This document shows, in pieces, positions 46,407 through 56,198 of a DNA stretch of 64,000 nt. The stretch lies in assembly GCA_965202615.1 (NCBI GenBank), contig OZ241837.1, forward strand, positions 1,240,001 through 1,304,000, written 5' to 3'. Source of the stretch: JAJDZL01 sp965202615. Lineage in GTDB: Bacteria > Pseudomonadota > Gammaproteobacteria > Arenicellales > JAJDZL01. The notes beneath the pieces were generated by a model. That model was not told the origin of the DNA. It saw only the letters and a list, made by a program, of their open reading frames with translations, and made no database searches. A program made the translations under genes and the position numbers. Numbering within the stretch: the stretch's first letter is position 1; each line of letters opens with the position of its first letter.

Positions 46407-47420
46407 ATGGATACCCGAATTAAGGACATTGTCTGGAAATCCAAATTATCAGGCTCATCAATCTCGGATATCCGCAGGATTCCGCAACTGCTTGCGAAAG
46501 AAATCGTTGGCCAGACCGAACTGATCGACCGCTTGCTCATCGCACTGTTGTGCGGCGGGCACCTGCTGCTTGAAGGCTTTCCAGGACTGGCAAAAACGCG
46601 CTCTGTCAAAGCCTTGGCGAGTTTGATTGCGGGTGAGTTTCATCGCATACAGTTCACACCAGACCTGCTTCCGGCTGACCTCACGGGTACTGAAATCTAT
46701 CGCCCGGAAAATGGAACGTTCGAATTCAGACCGGGGCCGCTGTTCCACGAGATCATACTGGCGGACGAGATCAACCGCGCACCGGCGAAAGTCCAGTCAG
46801 CGCTTCTTGAAGCCATGGAAGAGCGTCAGATAACGGTTGGCAGTGAAACCTACCCGCTTCCCAGGCTGTTCATGGTCATGGCCACCCAGAATCCAATCGA
46901 ACACGAAGGCACCTATCCGCTGCCGGAAGCACAGCGGGACCGTTTTCTGATGCACGTTCGGGTTTCATACCCGGAAAAATCCCAAGAACACGAGATTTTA
47001 AAGATTGCGCGCGCCGAGGCAACTGACAGTGAAGTTTTAACGAACAAGGAGTCCTTGCAGATATCCTATGAAACTGTGGTCGCTGCAAGGAAAGAAATTT
47101 TTTCTGTCCACATGTCAGCCGCGGTCGAACAGTACATTATTGAGTTGGTTGACGCGTCCCGCAACAGCGCCGCGTATTCTCCGGAACTTGCCAGTTGGAT
47201 TGATGTAGGTGCAAGTCCGCGCGGGACGATCGCGCTGGATATGTGCTCTCGCGCACGAGCCTGGACCGAAGAAAGAGATTATGTTTCTCCTGCCGACGTG
47301 CAGCAGGTTGCATTCGACACTCTGCGCCACAGAATGCTGTTGACCTACGAAGCGGATGCCGACGGCATTGACGTGGATGACGTGATCCGGAAACTGATCT
47401 CGGTAGTCGCCGTTCCTTAA
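46407..47420 (+). CDS. MoxR-family AAA+ ATPase
   Basis: This 337-residue ATPase is of the MoxR chaperone type, which works with VWA-domain proteins. It has a Walker A variant (LLEGFPGLAKTRSVKAL, about 52-68), Walker B and sensor motifs (ILADEINRAPAKVQSALLEA, then VMATQNPIEHEGTYPLPEAQ) typical of MoxR. It opens the moxR-DUF58-DUF4381-batA-batB/C-batD operon, the standard Bat arrangement, and so probably remodels a periplasmic or membrane complex through its partners. Confidence 0.93.
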   Translation: MDTRIKDIVWKSKLSGSSISDIRRIPQLLAKEIVGQTELIDRLLIALLCGGHLLLEGFPGLAKTRSVKALASLIAGEFHRIQFTPDLLPADLTGTEIYRPENGTFEFRPGPLFHEIILADEINRAPAKVQSALLEAMEERQITVGSETYPLPRLFMVMATQNPIEHEGTYPLPEAQRDRFLMHVRVSYPEKSQEHEILKIARAEATDSEVLTNKESLQISYETVVAARKEIFSVHMSAAVEQYIIELVDASRNSAAYSPELASWIDVGASPRGTIALDMCSRARAWTEERDYVSPADVQQVAFDTLRHRMLLTYEADADGIDVDDVIRKLISVVAVP

Positions 47421-47436
47421 ATTCTTGCCAGGTCCC

Positions 47437-48426
47437 ATGTTGCGCGGCACCCAGGTTTCCAAACAGGAACTGATACGCCTGCGCGGTCAGAACCAGGGAC
47501 TGGTCCTGCCATACAATCCGGCTGTCTACAGGGCCAGCGGGTTTCGTTCCCTGATACTGGGTCGTGGCATGGAGTATGAAAAATCTCGAAAGTATGAAGC
47601 GGGCGACGACGTACGCATGATCGATTGGCGTGTGACCGCACGGACCGGAACCACGCACACCAAAGTATTTCAGGAAGACCGTCAAAGATCGGTTTACCTT
47701 ATCGTAGATCTTGCCTCATCCATGCGATTTGGCACCCGGGTCGCGTTCAAGTCTGTAGTCGCAGCCGAAGCTGCCGCGCTGATCGCCTGGTCAGCGTACG
47801 CGCAAGGTGATTTGGTCAGCATTATCGGAGTTTCTGACGATGGGTTTAAACAAAGCAAACCAGCTGCGAGTCCTGAAGCGCTGATCAAACAGTTGGACAT
47901 GCTGGCTGCACTGAGCCAGAGTGTACCGCCGGAAATTGCAACTTCACAACCGTTGGCGCAGGCAATTTCAGTCGCGTCTCACAAAATCAAAACAGGCGAC
48001 TTAGTCGTAATATTTAGTGACTTATCGACTTTTTCGGACGTAAGTCACAAGGATTTACGATTTATGAGTCGCCACCAATCACTGATTGTGTGCTGGATTC
48101 AGGACACAATCGAACGCACGGCATTGCCTGTCGGGCACTACCCGGTAACGGATGGAACCCAATTTACGGCACTTCATCTTTCGTCAGCGAGTCGCAGAAA
48201 ACGGCTTCAATCTCTTCTGGACCGGAGAAACCAGGAAATCGCCGAAACGTTCCGACGGTTTGCTGTGCCCAACGTTCAATTGACATGTGGCGACGAAGTT
48301 GTCAAAGTGCTTCATCGCGCATTTCATCAACGCAGGAGTTTCAACAAGAATCTGTCGAGATTGGGAAAGGGTGGCTTCACTCGCTCCAGCTCTCAAGATT
48401 CTGCTATTCCTGCAGAACCTCGTTGA
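47437..48426 (+). CDS. DUF58 domain protein of the Bat operon
   Basis: This protein of about 329 residues has the DUF58 signature GRGMEYEKSRKYEAGDDVRMIDW (its central G-D-D-V-R-x-I-D-W part is diagnostic), followed by a VWA-like fold with VDLASSMRFG. DUF58 proteins regularly accompany MoxR ATPases. ATG 47437 lies 16 bp after moxR; an in-frame TTG at 47425 is an alternative. It is cytoplasmic by sequence. Confidence 0.9.
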   Translation: MLRGTQVSKQELIRLRGQNQGLVLPYNPAVYRASGFRSLILGRGMEYEKSRKYEAGDDVRMIDWRVTARTGTTHTKVFQEDRQRSVYLIVDLASSMRFGTRVAFKSVVAAEAAALIAWSAYAQGDLVSIIGVSDDGFKQSKPAASPEALIKQLDMLAALSQSVPPEIATSQPLAQAISVASHKIKTGDLVVIFSDLSTFSDVSHKDLRFMSRHQSLIVCWIQDTIERTALPVGHYPVTDGTQFTALHLSSASRRKRLQSLLDRRNQEIAETFRRFAVPNVQLTCGDEVVKVLHRAFHQRRSFNKNLSRLGKGGFTRSSSQDSAIPAEPR

Positions 48427-48444
48427 TCAAATTGAGATTCGAAC

Positions 48445-48897
48445 ATGTTCCTTGATCCGCTTGCTCAATTACGAGATGTAATATTGCCGCCAGACCCGGT
48501 GTTTTGGCCGCCAGCGTTCGGCTGGTGGCTGCTGCTGATCGGTTCAATTGCCGCACTGGTTGGAGCGGTTTATTTGGTTCGGCTGGTGTACTGGCGATTG
48601 CATCGAAAGTCGCTGGTCAAGGAAATTGACGCGTTGGCTTGCTTGCAGCCGCAACAGGCGGTTGTTGAGTTGTCTGTTCTGATGCGTAGAATTGCCATCA
48701 CAAAATTTTCTCGCAATACAGTTGCCGGATTGAGTGGTGACGCATGGCTTGAATTTCTGGACGAAAGTGGCGGAACCGATCAGTTCACGCGCGGTCCGGG
48801 TCAATTGCTGGCAAGCGCACCGTATTCTGACAAAGCCCCGGGTCAGTTGACCCCGTTATTCGAAGTTTGTCGGAATTGGGTCAAGATAGTCTCCTGA
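48445..48897 (+). CDS. DUF4381 domain membrane protein
   Basis: This 150-residue protein has an N-terminal D-P-L-A-Q-L-R-D segment, then PPDPVFWPPAFGWWLLL leading into one transmembrane helix (about 28-50), and a cytoplasmic helical tail. This is the DUF4381 layout, found between DUF58 and batA genes in Gammaproteobacteria. Its role is unknown beyond the Bat operon association. It starts 18 bp after the DUF58 gene and ends 13 bp before batA. Confidence 0.85.
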   Translation: MFLDPLAQLRDVILPPDPVFWPPAFGWWLLLIGSIAALVGAVYLVRLVYWRLHRKSLVKEIDALACLQPQQAVVELSVLMRRIAITKFSRNTVAGLSGDAWLEFLDESGGTDQFTRGPGQLLASAPYSDKAPGQLTPLFEVCRNWVKIVS

Positions 48898-48910
48898 TCA
48901 GGGTGGTTCG

Positions 48911-49900
48911 ATGCTGAAGTTTGAGTGGTTGTGGGTGTTACTGGTTTTGCCACTACCGATCATGGTGCATAAACTTTTGCCAAAGCGCGAGTCCAGGCCA
49001 CCGTCGCTCAAAGTTCCTTTCTATCGCGAAGTCAGCGATCGAAGATTTACGGTCACTGCACCATCGAGCGCGATCTTGAGTCTTGCCGCAGTGATTTGGG
49101 TGGTGCTGGTTTGTGCGGCGGCGCGACCTGTTTGGATAGAGGAAAGTGTGCAGATTCCAACGACAGGTCGAGACCTGTTGATTGCACTTGATATCTCCGG
49201 CAGTATGCAGCAGCAGGATTTTGCGGCGGAAAATTATTCCCGATTCGATGCGGTGCAAGCAATCGCGGGTGAATTTGTTACCAGACGAACGGGCGATCGG
49301 GTGGGATTGATACTTTTTGGCAGTCAGCCGTATCTGTATGCACCCTTAACGTTCGATCTCGATACGGTAAGAGATTTTTTGGATCACGCGAGGGTCGGAT
49401 TTGCCGGTCAACAGACCGCTATCGGTGACACGATTGGTTTGGCAGTCAAAGTCCTGCGAGAAAGATCAGCGGAAAACAGAATTTTGATTCTGCTGACTGA
49501 TGGCGACAATTCCGCCGGTGCCATTGATCCGTTGGAAGGCATGCAACTGGCGGTCGAACACGGTGTGAGGATTTTTGTCATCGGGATTGGAGTCAACCAT
49601 AGTTCTCCCGAAGCTGCAAACCGTCGGGCAAGCTATGTACTCCCGCAGATCGCACAAGCCACCGGTGGTATTTATTTCCACGCCGCTGACGCAAAGACAC
49701 TTGAGGAAATTTACCATGCGATTGATCAATTTGAACCAATAGAGGCAGAATCCAGGTCGCGACAATTGGTTACCGAACTCTATCCGTGGCCGCTCGCGTT
49801 TGCGATGCTGCTGACAATAATCCTGTTTTCGCAGTACGCATTCAACGGACTGGGTTTCAGGCGGTTCAGCACAGGAAAAGGAGATGCCGATGCCGTTTGA
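48911..49900 (+). CDS. batA: BatA-like VWA-domain membrane protein
   Basis: This 329-residue protein has an N-terminal membrane helix, a second helix (about 57-75), a VWA domain with a MIDAS motif (LIALDISGSMQQQD and later LILLTDGDNSAGAI), and a C-terminal helix. BatA/BatB were linked to aerotolerance and periplasmic stress in Bacteroides. It overlaps the next gene by 17 bp. Confidence 0.92.
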   Translation: MLKFEWLWVLLVLPLPIMVHKLLPKRESRPPSLKVPFYREVSDRRFTVTAPSSAILSLAAVIWVVLVCAAARPVWIEESVQIPTTGRDLLIALDISGSMQQQDFAAENYSRFDAVQAIAGEFVTRRTGDRVGLILFGSQPYLYAPLTFDLDTVRDFLDHARVGFAGQQTAIGDTIGLAVKVLRERSAENRILILLTDGDNSAGAIDPLEGMQLAVEHGVRIFVIGIGVNHSSPEAANRRASYVLPQIAQATGGIYFHAADAKTLEEIYHAIDQFEPIEAESRSRQLVTELYPWPLAFAMLLTIILFSQYAFNGLGFRRFSTGKGDADAV

Positions 49901-51563
49901 GTTTGTATTCTTGAGACCCTGGTGGCTGGTGCTGATTCCGGTGGGAATTTTGTTGACAATCCTGGTCACGCGAAGACATCGAAACAGTTGGAAACGCGTG
50001 TGTGACATTGATTTGTTTTCAAAGTTGACCTTGGTGGGCGATCGGGTTTCGGAAAGGTTTGTGTGGTTGTCGATCATGACCGGTTGGGTGCTCGCGGTAT
50101 TGGCTCTTGCAGGACCGGCGTGGGAGCGGGACAAGGCTCCGCTTTACCAGAGTGTCGACGCAATGGTTGTGGTGTTCGATCTTTCTCGGTCAATGGCGTC
50201 GACCGATCTCCTTCCTTCCCGACTGGAACGTGCGCGATTTAAAGCAATTGAGGTGGTTGAGGCGCAGGAGGACAAATCTGTAGGATTAGTCGTGTTTGCA
50301 GGCGACGCATTCGATGTCACTCCGATTTCAGATGACATCGGGACAGTGACTCACTTGCTGAAATCTCTGCAAATCGGGATGATGCCGGCACAGGGGAGTT
50401 TGGCAAGCAAAGGACTGCAACGCGCGGAACAGTTGCTTGACAATTCGGGTTACAGCAGCGGAACGATTCTTCTCCTGACCGACGGTGTTGATGAGGACGC
50501 ATTTTCTGCGGCGAAAAGTTTAAGGCAAAAAGGTTACCGACTGTCTGTCATAGCAGTGGGTACGAAGACCGGGTCACCGATCAGACTGGATAACGGAGAT
50601 TTCCTGAAAGATCCGTATGGAGACTTTGTCGTGTCTCCGGTCGATCTCATGGAGCTGACGGACCTCACCAATGTCGGCGGAGGGTTCCTTACCCTGGTCA
50701 CTGAACCATTTTCGGAATCCATGCTGCAGTCGATTCACTATGGCGGAGATCGATCCAGAGCAGGTGGTGAGGACGTATCGGTCGTTAGCTGGGTTGACAG
50801 GGGGCCATTGTTGCTGTTGCTGCTGCTCCCGCTGGCTTCTTTAATTTTCAGGCGCGGCTGGTTGGTGTCGGTGCTCTTGTTTCTGTCACTCGGCACTCAA
50901 CCGACACATGCATTTGAATGGGGCGATCTGTGGCAGCGCTCTGACCAGCGTGCCGCCAACGCAGTCAAACAGGGCGACTTCGCCAATCCTCAAATTATGG
51001 AACACTCTAGCTGGAATGGAATTGCACTCTATCGACAGGATAGATTCTACAACGCTGCGGCCGAATTTAGCAAAGGCGAAGACAAAGTCTCGAAGTTCAA
51101 TCATGGCAATGCACTGGCGAGAGGTGGGGAATTACAAGGTGCGGTTGAACAATATGAAGCAGCGTTGGCAATTGATCCCGAGTTTGAGGATGCAATGTTT
51201 AATCTGGCATTGGTCAAAAAAGTCATGCAAGAACAGCAACAGCAGAGACAGCAGTCATCAGTTCCAGAGAAGCAGGACAGCGGTGCCGATGACTCAGCAC
51301 AAAATGCCGATGAGCCCGAACGCATACCGCCGGCTGGAGAACGCGCGGAAGGCGAGAAACAGGAAATGAGCGATAAGCCGAGAGAACGAATGGAACATCA
51401 GCATCTTGCAGATGCTGAACAAAGTTTGAACGATGAACGATTGCAACTCATGGAACAGTGGTTGCGGGTGATACCGGACGACCCGGCAGGTCTTCTACGC
51501 AGGCGATTTCACTATGAGTACCAGCAAAGGGACCACTCTGTGAGGTCTGCAAATTCATGGTGA
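49884..51563 (+). CDS. batB: BatB-BatC fusion: VWA domain plus TPR protein
   Basis: This 559-residue protein combines functions that are separate genes in some bacteria. Residues about 1-330 are BatB-like: membrane helices near 10-27 and 58-75, a VWA domain with VVFDLSRSMASTD, and a helix near 310. Residues about 370-460 hold TPR-like repeats (GELQGAVEQYEAALAIDPEF) as in BatC, followed by a Gln/Glu-rich low-complexity linker. It overlaps batA by 17 bp. Confidence 0.9.
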   Translation: MPMPFEFVFLRPWWLVLIPVGILLTILVTRRHRNSWKRVCDIDLFSKLTLVGDRVSERFVWLSIMTGWVLAVLALAGPAWERDKAPLYQSVDAMVVVFDLSRSMASTDLLPSRLERARFKAIEVVEAQEDKSVGLVVFAGDAFDVTPISDDIGTVTHLLKSLQIGMMPAQGSLASKGLQRAEQLLDNSGYSSGTILLLTDGVDEDAFSAAKSLRQKGYRLSVIAVGTKTGSPIRLDNGDFLKDPYGDFVVSPVDLMELTDLTNVGGGFLTLVTEPFSESMLQSIHYGGDRSRAGGEDVSVVSWVDRGPLLLLLLLPLASLIFRRGWLVSVLLFLSLGTQPTHAFEWGDLWQRSDQRAANAVKQGDFANPQIMEHSSWNGIALYRQDRFYNAAAEFSKGEDKVSKFNHGNALARGGELQGAVEQYEAALAIDPEFEDAMFNLALVKKVMQEQQQQRQQSSVPEKQDSGADDSAQNADEPERIPPAGERAEGEKQEMSDKPRERMEHQHLADAEQSLNDERLQLMEQWLRVIPDDPAGLLRRRFHYEYQQRDHSVRSANSW

Positions 51564-51573
51564 GGAATTTGAA

Positions 51574-53322
51574 ATGAAGACTCATCCGGTAAAACTCTTT
51601 TGCGCGATTGCGCTTATGGGAATGATGCTTCCGGGACCGTTTGCATACGGAGTCGAAATTTCCGCATCAGTTGACCGGAATTCAATTTACGTTGATGAAG
51701 TGGTCAACCTGGTAATCCGTGCAGAAGGCGAATTTGTGTCCCCGATTGAACCGGATCTGAGCCCATTGGAATTTGACTTCAAAATTTTGGGGCAGTCGAG
51801 TCAGAGTCATTTCAGCATTCAGAACAATTTGCGAAATGTAATCCGAAGCTGGATTATCGAGATACAGCCAAAGCGGCTGGGTATCCTGGAAATACCTCCA
51901 CTGAAGGTGGCGGGCGAGCAAACATTGCCAATTCAAATTGAGGTTGAGGAATTCAAAGGCAATGTTAAGGGTGAAGGGGCGGAAATATTCCTGGAGGTTT
52001 CAGTTTCCTCTGAGAAACCCTACGTTCAGTCACAGGTGAATTTTACGACTCGCCTGTACTACTCGATTTCAATCGTCAATGGGGAGCTGTCGAACCCCGA
52101 ATTTACCTCCGGGACCGTAGAAAAACTTGGGCCCGATAGACGATATAGCACAAAGCGAGGCGGGGTAGATTACCGGGTTATTGAACGAAGCTATTCCATT
52201 TTTCCAGAGCAAAGCGGGTCATACAGTATTTCTCCGATCGAGTTTATCTGTGTGATTAAACGTAGAGATCCGGCTACCCAAATGGATATTCATATGAGAG
52301 AGCGATACAGCTCGAATTCGGTATCGCTTGAAGTGCGGCCGATTCCAAGATCGTATACGGGCTCCACATGGCTGCCCGCAAGGGACCTGAAGTTGATTGA
52401 TTCGTGGAAGGGACAGGCACCCAAATTTGAGCTCGGAAAACCAGAATCCAGACAAATAACGATTGATGCGACAGGTTTGAAAGCAGTGCAGCTTCCAATG
52501 GTGAGTTTCCAGGAACTGGACACTGCGAGAATTTACAGCGGGAACAACGCGGACCTGGAGACATCAAAAATTGACACTTGGATCGTTGCTCGTCGGGCCG
52601 ATGAGTTCGCAATAATTCCGCAAAACGATCGAAACGTGGACGTGCCTGAATTTAGGCTAGTCTGGTGGGACGTTGTCGAAGACAGAGAGAAGACTGCAAC
52701 CCTTCCAGCCATCTCAGTTCAGATTGGTCAGCCAGAGAGCCAACTGTCAGCAATCGACTCGAGTGGTGAAAGCCAGCCAGCAGAATCATTGCTTCCCGCG
52801 TTGGAGACAGGCGTATTGAGTGCAGATCGCCAATGGAAACTGATTAGTCTGGCGTTGCTGACAATTTGGTTGCTGACCCTGTGTGCGTGGCTCTACTCTC
52901 GCAATAAAAGAACAACACGATCGACTAATCTGGATTCCGCTGGTGATCAGAAAATGGAATCCGAGCGCAAAGTGTTGCGGCGAATTCGGCAATCTTGTCA
53001 AAATTCCGATGCGGTTGAAACCAGCAGAAATTTCCTGGAATGGGCTGCAATTCGCTGGGCTGAGAATTCACCAAGGAACTTGATTGAGATTGGTCAGCGT
53101 TTGAACAACGATGAACTGGTTAAAGAGCTTGAAAATATTGACAGAATCAATTATTCAAATGCAACTGAAACGTGGGATGGTCAAACGGCTTGGCGGCGGT
53201 TTGCAAAGGCTTTGGCAGCGTCCAAAAGGAGATCAAACAAAAAGAAACGATTTTCTTGGTTCAAACCGCGAGAGGAGGCGCTAGAAGATTTATGGCTTGA
53301 CCATGAACATCTGGCACCTTGA
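51574..53322 (+). CDS. batD: BatD-like protein
   Basis: This 582-residue protein has a signal peptide (hydrophobic stretch ending F-A-Y-G-V-E near residue 27), a large beta-rich periplasmic part (start: ISASVDRNSIYVDEVVNL), a transmembrane helix near 430 (LISLALLTIWLLTLCAWLYS) and a basic cytoplasmic tail. This matches BatD, the last member of the Bat operon. It starts 10 bp after batB/C. A hairpin terminator overlaps the stop codon. Confidence 0.9.
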   Translation: MKTHPVKLFCAIALMGMMLPGPFAYGVEISASVDRNSIYVDEVVNLVIRAEGEFVSPIEPDLSPLEFDFKILGQSSQSHFSIQNNLRNVIRSWIIEIQPKRLGILEIPPLKVAGEQTLPIQIEVEEFKGNVKGEGAEIFLEVSVSSEKPYVQSQVNFTTRLYYSISIVNGELSNPEFTSGTVEKLGPDRRYSTKRGGVDYRVIERSYSIFPEQSGSYSISPIEFICVIKRRDPATQMDIHMRERYSSNSVSLEVRPIPRSYTGSTWLPARDLKLIDSWKGQAPKFELGKPESRQITIDATGLKAVQLPMVSFQELDTARIYSGNNADLETSKIDTWIVARRADEFAIIPQNDRNVDVPEFRLVWWDVVEDREKTATLPAISVQIGQPESQLSAIDSSGESQPAESLLPALETGVLSADRQWKLISLALLTIWLLTLCAWLYSRNKRTTRSTNLDSAGDQKMESERKVLRRIRQSCQNSDAVETSRNFLEWAAIRWAENSPRNLIEIGQRLNNDELVKELENIDRINYSNATETWDGQTAWRRFAKALAASKRRSNKKKRFSWFKPREEALEDLWLDHEHLAP

Positions 53323-53335
53323 TGTTCATTTTTTT
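53303..53335 (+). terminator. Rho-independent terminator of the bat operon
   Basis: Perfect 9-bp arms ATGAACATC (53303-53311) and GATGTTCAT (53321-53329) with a 9-base loop are followed by a T run. The left arm and loop include the end of batD, so the stop codon lies in the loop/right arm. Confidence 0.8.
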
Positions 53336-53344
53336 GATTCGAGT

Positions 53345-53707
53345 TCAGTGAAAATTCTCAGTTATTCCATCGGAGTTGTTAACTTCAGTTTGTGAGCGGA
53401 TCCTTTGTCCCGCATTGACCTTCAGTCCAGAAACCCTATCAACATCAGCAATCCAGTTATCTGTTTGCCCATCGCCTGATAAACCGAATTCGGCGTAGTT
53501 GAGCTGAATTGTTACCAGAAAATCATTAATCCGTGGCTCAAATGCGGATTGGAGTTCTTGCTCCACATCAATTTCTTCATTACGCAGTAAATGAGAAATA
53601 ATCACATTAATACAGGAAAAAATATTTATTATGGTATAAAAATAACAAATAACAACGAATAAATCTCTTAATAGTTGATCTTTTCTAAGAATGTTAGTTG
53701 AATTCAC
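53345..53707 (-). CDS. Doubtful small ORF, unknown
   Basis: A 120-codon minus-strand frame fills the space between batD and the AAA ATPase gene. Its C-terminal 75 residues look protein-like, while the N terminus is hydrophobic and AT-rich and overlaps the promoter area of the following gene. No family is recognised. It may be a remnant or a chance frame in a region that otherwise holds only the divergent module's promoter. Confidence 0.2.
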   Translation of the reverse strand: MNSTNILRKDQLLRDLFVVICYFYTIINIFSCINVIISHLLRNEEIDVEQELQSAFEPRINDFLVTIQLNYAEFGLSGDGQTDNWIADVDRVSGLKVNAGQRIRSQTEVNNSDGITENFH

Positions 53708-55025
53708 TTTATCAAACTGGAAGTCTTTCCGTGACGAGGTTACGTTCTCGATGCTAGCTAGCCGCGAGCGACAACATGGAAACAGAATTTACAAGTCGAG
53801 TAGACATAAATTGAGAGTACTCCCCATTGCCGCGATTTTCGGTGGAAACGCCTCAGGCAAGACTAATTTTGTCAAAGCGTTAGAGTTTGCCAAACAGTTT
53901 GTGGTTCATGGTACTAGACCAAATCAATCCATTCCAGTTGAACCGTTTAGTTTGGATCCCGCATCAAGAGAACAGCCCATACAGATGGCATTTGAGCTCT
54001 TAATCGATGACAAGATCTATCAATTTGGTTTTTCCGTTACTCAGCACGAAGTCATTGACGAAGAACTAATCATCAAATCTCCTGCAAGCGAATCGTCCCT
54101 GTATCACAGGCAAGGGCAACAGGTGTGCTTTGGCAGGACGCATAAGAAAGACAGGTTAATGGAATTTGTTTTTCAAAGCACTCGTCCCAACGAATTGTTT
54201 CTAACGAAACTGATTGAACTCAACGTTCATAAATTTCGCCATGTATTTGACTGGTTTGACCGGAATCTTCAAGTGATGACTCCAGATTCACAATTCGGAC
54301 CAATTGAAGAGCTAATGGATAAACATGTTCCAATTTTCAATTCAATGAACACGATTCTGCCATTGCTCGATACGAATATCTCTCGACTTGACGGAAGCAA
54401 TATTTCCTTCGACCAATTTCAACAGCTAGCAATAACTGATCATGAAAAAGATGAGCTTGATAGACTGCTGAGCGAAGGTCAGGCTATTCGGCTTTTATCA
54501 ACAAAATCCGGTGATCGGTTTCTTGTGTTTCGACAAAACAATAAACTTTTCGTAAAGAAACTTGTTACTTACCATCTTGCATCGGATGGATCAGAGGTAA
54601 AGTTTGACATTGCACATGAATCAAGCGGAACACAAAGAATGTTCGACCTGGTTCCAGCATTTCTTGAGCTTTCTTCACGAACATCAGAGTGCTTGTTTGT
54701 AATTGATGAAATTGACCGCAGCCTGCATCCACAACTTATTGCAATGTTGGTCGAAGAATATCTGGACAATCAATCCAATACAACAAAATCGCAACTATTG
54801 TTCACTACTCACAATGTGCTGTTGATTGATCAATTGCTATTCAGACGAGATGAGCTTTGGCTGACAGAGTTAGATAGCGCAGGTAGTACAGACCTGTTTT
54901 CCCTGAGTGAGTACAAGGACATACGCTACGACAAGGACATTCGCAAATCTTATCTCGATGGAAGATTGGGAGGAACTCCTCACCTAATGTTCAGGGGCAC
55001 ATTCGGTTCTATCGTTGAAGGTTAG
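53691..55025 (+). CDS. AAA ATPase (RloA/AbiLi-like) of a two-gene defence module
   Basis: This 444-residue ATPase has the SMC/OLD-like AAA_15/21 layout: LSNWKSFRDEVTFSMLAS at the N terminus, Walker A GGNASGKTNF (51-60), a long inserted middle part, a signature-like HESSGTQRMFDLVPAFL, Walker B ECLFVIDEIDRSLHPQ, and LLFTTHNVLLID. Such ATPases pair with RloB-type proteins, as in the lactococcal abortive infection system AbiL. It is followed by the RloB gene after 26 bp. The first ATG codon overlaps nothing, but the ribosome-binding site is weak. Confidence 0.85.
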   Translation: MLVEFTLSNWKSFRDEVTFSMLASRERQHGNRIYKSSRHKLRVLPIAAIFGGNASGKTNFVKALEFAKQFVVHGTRPNQSIPVEPFSLDPASREQPIQMAFELLIDDKIYQFGFSVTQHEVIDEELIIKSPASESSLYHRQGQQVCFGRTHKKDRLMEFVFQSTRPNELFLTKLIELNVHKFRHVFDWFDRNLQVMTPDSQFGPIEELMDKHVPIFNSMNTILPLLDTNISRLDGSNISFDQFQQLAITDHEKDELDRLLSEGQAIRLLSTKSGDRFLVFRQNNKLFVKKLVTYHLASDGSEVKFDIAHESSGTQRMFDLVPAFLELSSRTSECLFVIDEIDRSLHPQLIAMLVEEYLDNQSNTTKSQLLFTTHNVLLIDQLLFRRDELWLTELDSAGSTDLFSLSEYKDIRYDKDIRKSYLDGRLGGTPHLMFRGTFGSIVEG

Positions 55026-55051
55026 CTCATATCACACAGCCTAACAGGTAA

Positions 55052-55633
55052 ATGCCTCGAAGAAAGAAGCCCCGAAATACGCGAACTCGTCAATACAGGA
55101 AATTAATCGTAATTGCCACCGAGGGTTCGCTAACTGAGCGACAATACCTCAATTTACAAAGAATTAAAGCAACCAAGACTAAAGTTGAATTGATAAAAAG
55201 TGACAAAAAGAGTTCACCTGATCATGTTTTGAAACGAATGAGGAAACGTCTCAATGAGAAACCATTAAAGCAAAACGATGAAGCTTGGTTGGTCGTTGAC
55301 AAAGATCAATGGTCGGATGATCAACTGAATAAACTGTGTGAGTGGGCTGACCAAGAAAGTAATCGAGGAATTGTCGTCAGCAATCCGAATTTTGAATATT
55401 GGCTGCTGTTGCATTTTGAAGATCGAACAATCGCCTCACTGAATGATTGTAAGCATCGATTGAAGCGCCATCTGCCCAATTACAGCAAACAAATTCATAG
55501 TAGCCAAATATCGCAGAATCAAATTCTAGATGCAGTCGAGCGGGCGAAAAATCGAGACAATCCTCCATGTCGTTGCTGGCCGCTAAACTTTGGTTCAACG
55601 ATGTACAAGTTGATGGAAAAGATAATGGAGTAG
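55052..55633 (+). CDS. RloB/AbiLii-like protein, partner of the AAA ATPase
   Basis: This 193-residue protein is of the RloB family: a basic N terminus, then LIVIATEGSLTERQYL (Glu in a TOPRIM-like position), DEAWLVVDKDQW (acidic pair) and the highly typical VSNPNFEYWLLLHFED. The fold is probably TOPRIM-related, so a nuclease activity is likely but not shown. With the preceding ATPase it forms a module comparable to AbiLi-AbiLii; phage defence is inferred. It converges on dsbB with 37 bp between. Confidence 0.85.
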   Translation: MPRRKKPRNTRTRQYRKLIVIATEGSLTERQYLNLQRIKATKTKVELIKSDKKSSPDHVLKRMRKRLNEKPLKQNDEAWLVVDKDQWSDDQLNKLCEWADQESNRGIVVSNPNFEYWLLLHFEDRTIASLNDCKHRLKRHLPNYSKQIHSSQISQNQILDAVERAKNRDNPPCRCWPLNFGSTMYKLMEKIME

Positions 55634-55670
55634 ACTGATGTGATTACATCCTCAGTCGCCAAAGTGATGA

Positions 55671-56198
55671 CTATAACGTCGGCGCTGATGTATCGAGATT
55701 CTGTTTTGATCGAGCTTGAAAAATCTGAAACGCTGCCACGATAGCGAAACAAACAAAGGCAACCAGTGTCCACCCCGGGATGCTCAACCCCAAGAATGTC
55801 CATGAAACTTCCGCGCATTCTCCAGTTCCTCCAAACACAATTGCCAGTGCATCAAAGAATGGTTTGCGTGCGAAAATAATTTCAATTGCGGGAAAGCACT
55901 CTGGAATTTTGTCCGTCGGTGCGTTCTGTAACCACACATGCCTACCCGACGCTGCGGCACCTCCAGCGCACACAACCAATTGAACAATCGAATAGCTGAT
56001 TTTTCCCCGCCGGCTAGGGTTATGTAAAAAGGCGGCTAGGCAGACAACCCCAAGCAGAATGATGACGTATCTCTGAACCATACAGAGCGGACATGGGTCT
56101 AGATACATCACATACTCCATGTAGTAGGCTGTTGCAATCAGACCGCTGCACGCCAGAAATACGATGATATTCGTGGTTCGAAAGTTAATCATGTTCAA
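55671..56198 (-). CDS. dsbB: Disulfide bond formation protein DsbB
   Basis: This protein of about 173 residues has four membrane helices and reoxidises DsbA, passing electrons to quinone. The two redox cysteine pairs are present: CPLC after the first helix and the periplasmic PECFPA ... GTGECAEVSW pair. The start is probably ATG 56192, 6 bp after the stop of the upstream nuclease-helicase gene, so dsbB would be expressed with it. No dsbA is visible. Confidence 0.93.
   Translation of the reverse strand: MNMINFRTTNIIVFLACSGLIATAYYMEYVMYLDPCPLCMVQRYVIILLGVVCLAAFLHNPSRRGKISYSIVQLVVCAGGAAASGRHVWLQNAPTDKIPECFPAIEIIFARKPFFDALAIVFGGTGECAEVSWTFLGLSIPGWTLVAFVCFAIVAAFQIFQARSKQNLDTSAPTL

Noticed and set aside
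53691..55633. Assignment of the AAA/RloB pair to PARIS
   Set aside because: The second protein carries RloB-type motifs, not those of AriB (DUF4435), so AbiL-like is the closer comparison.
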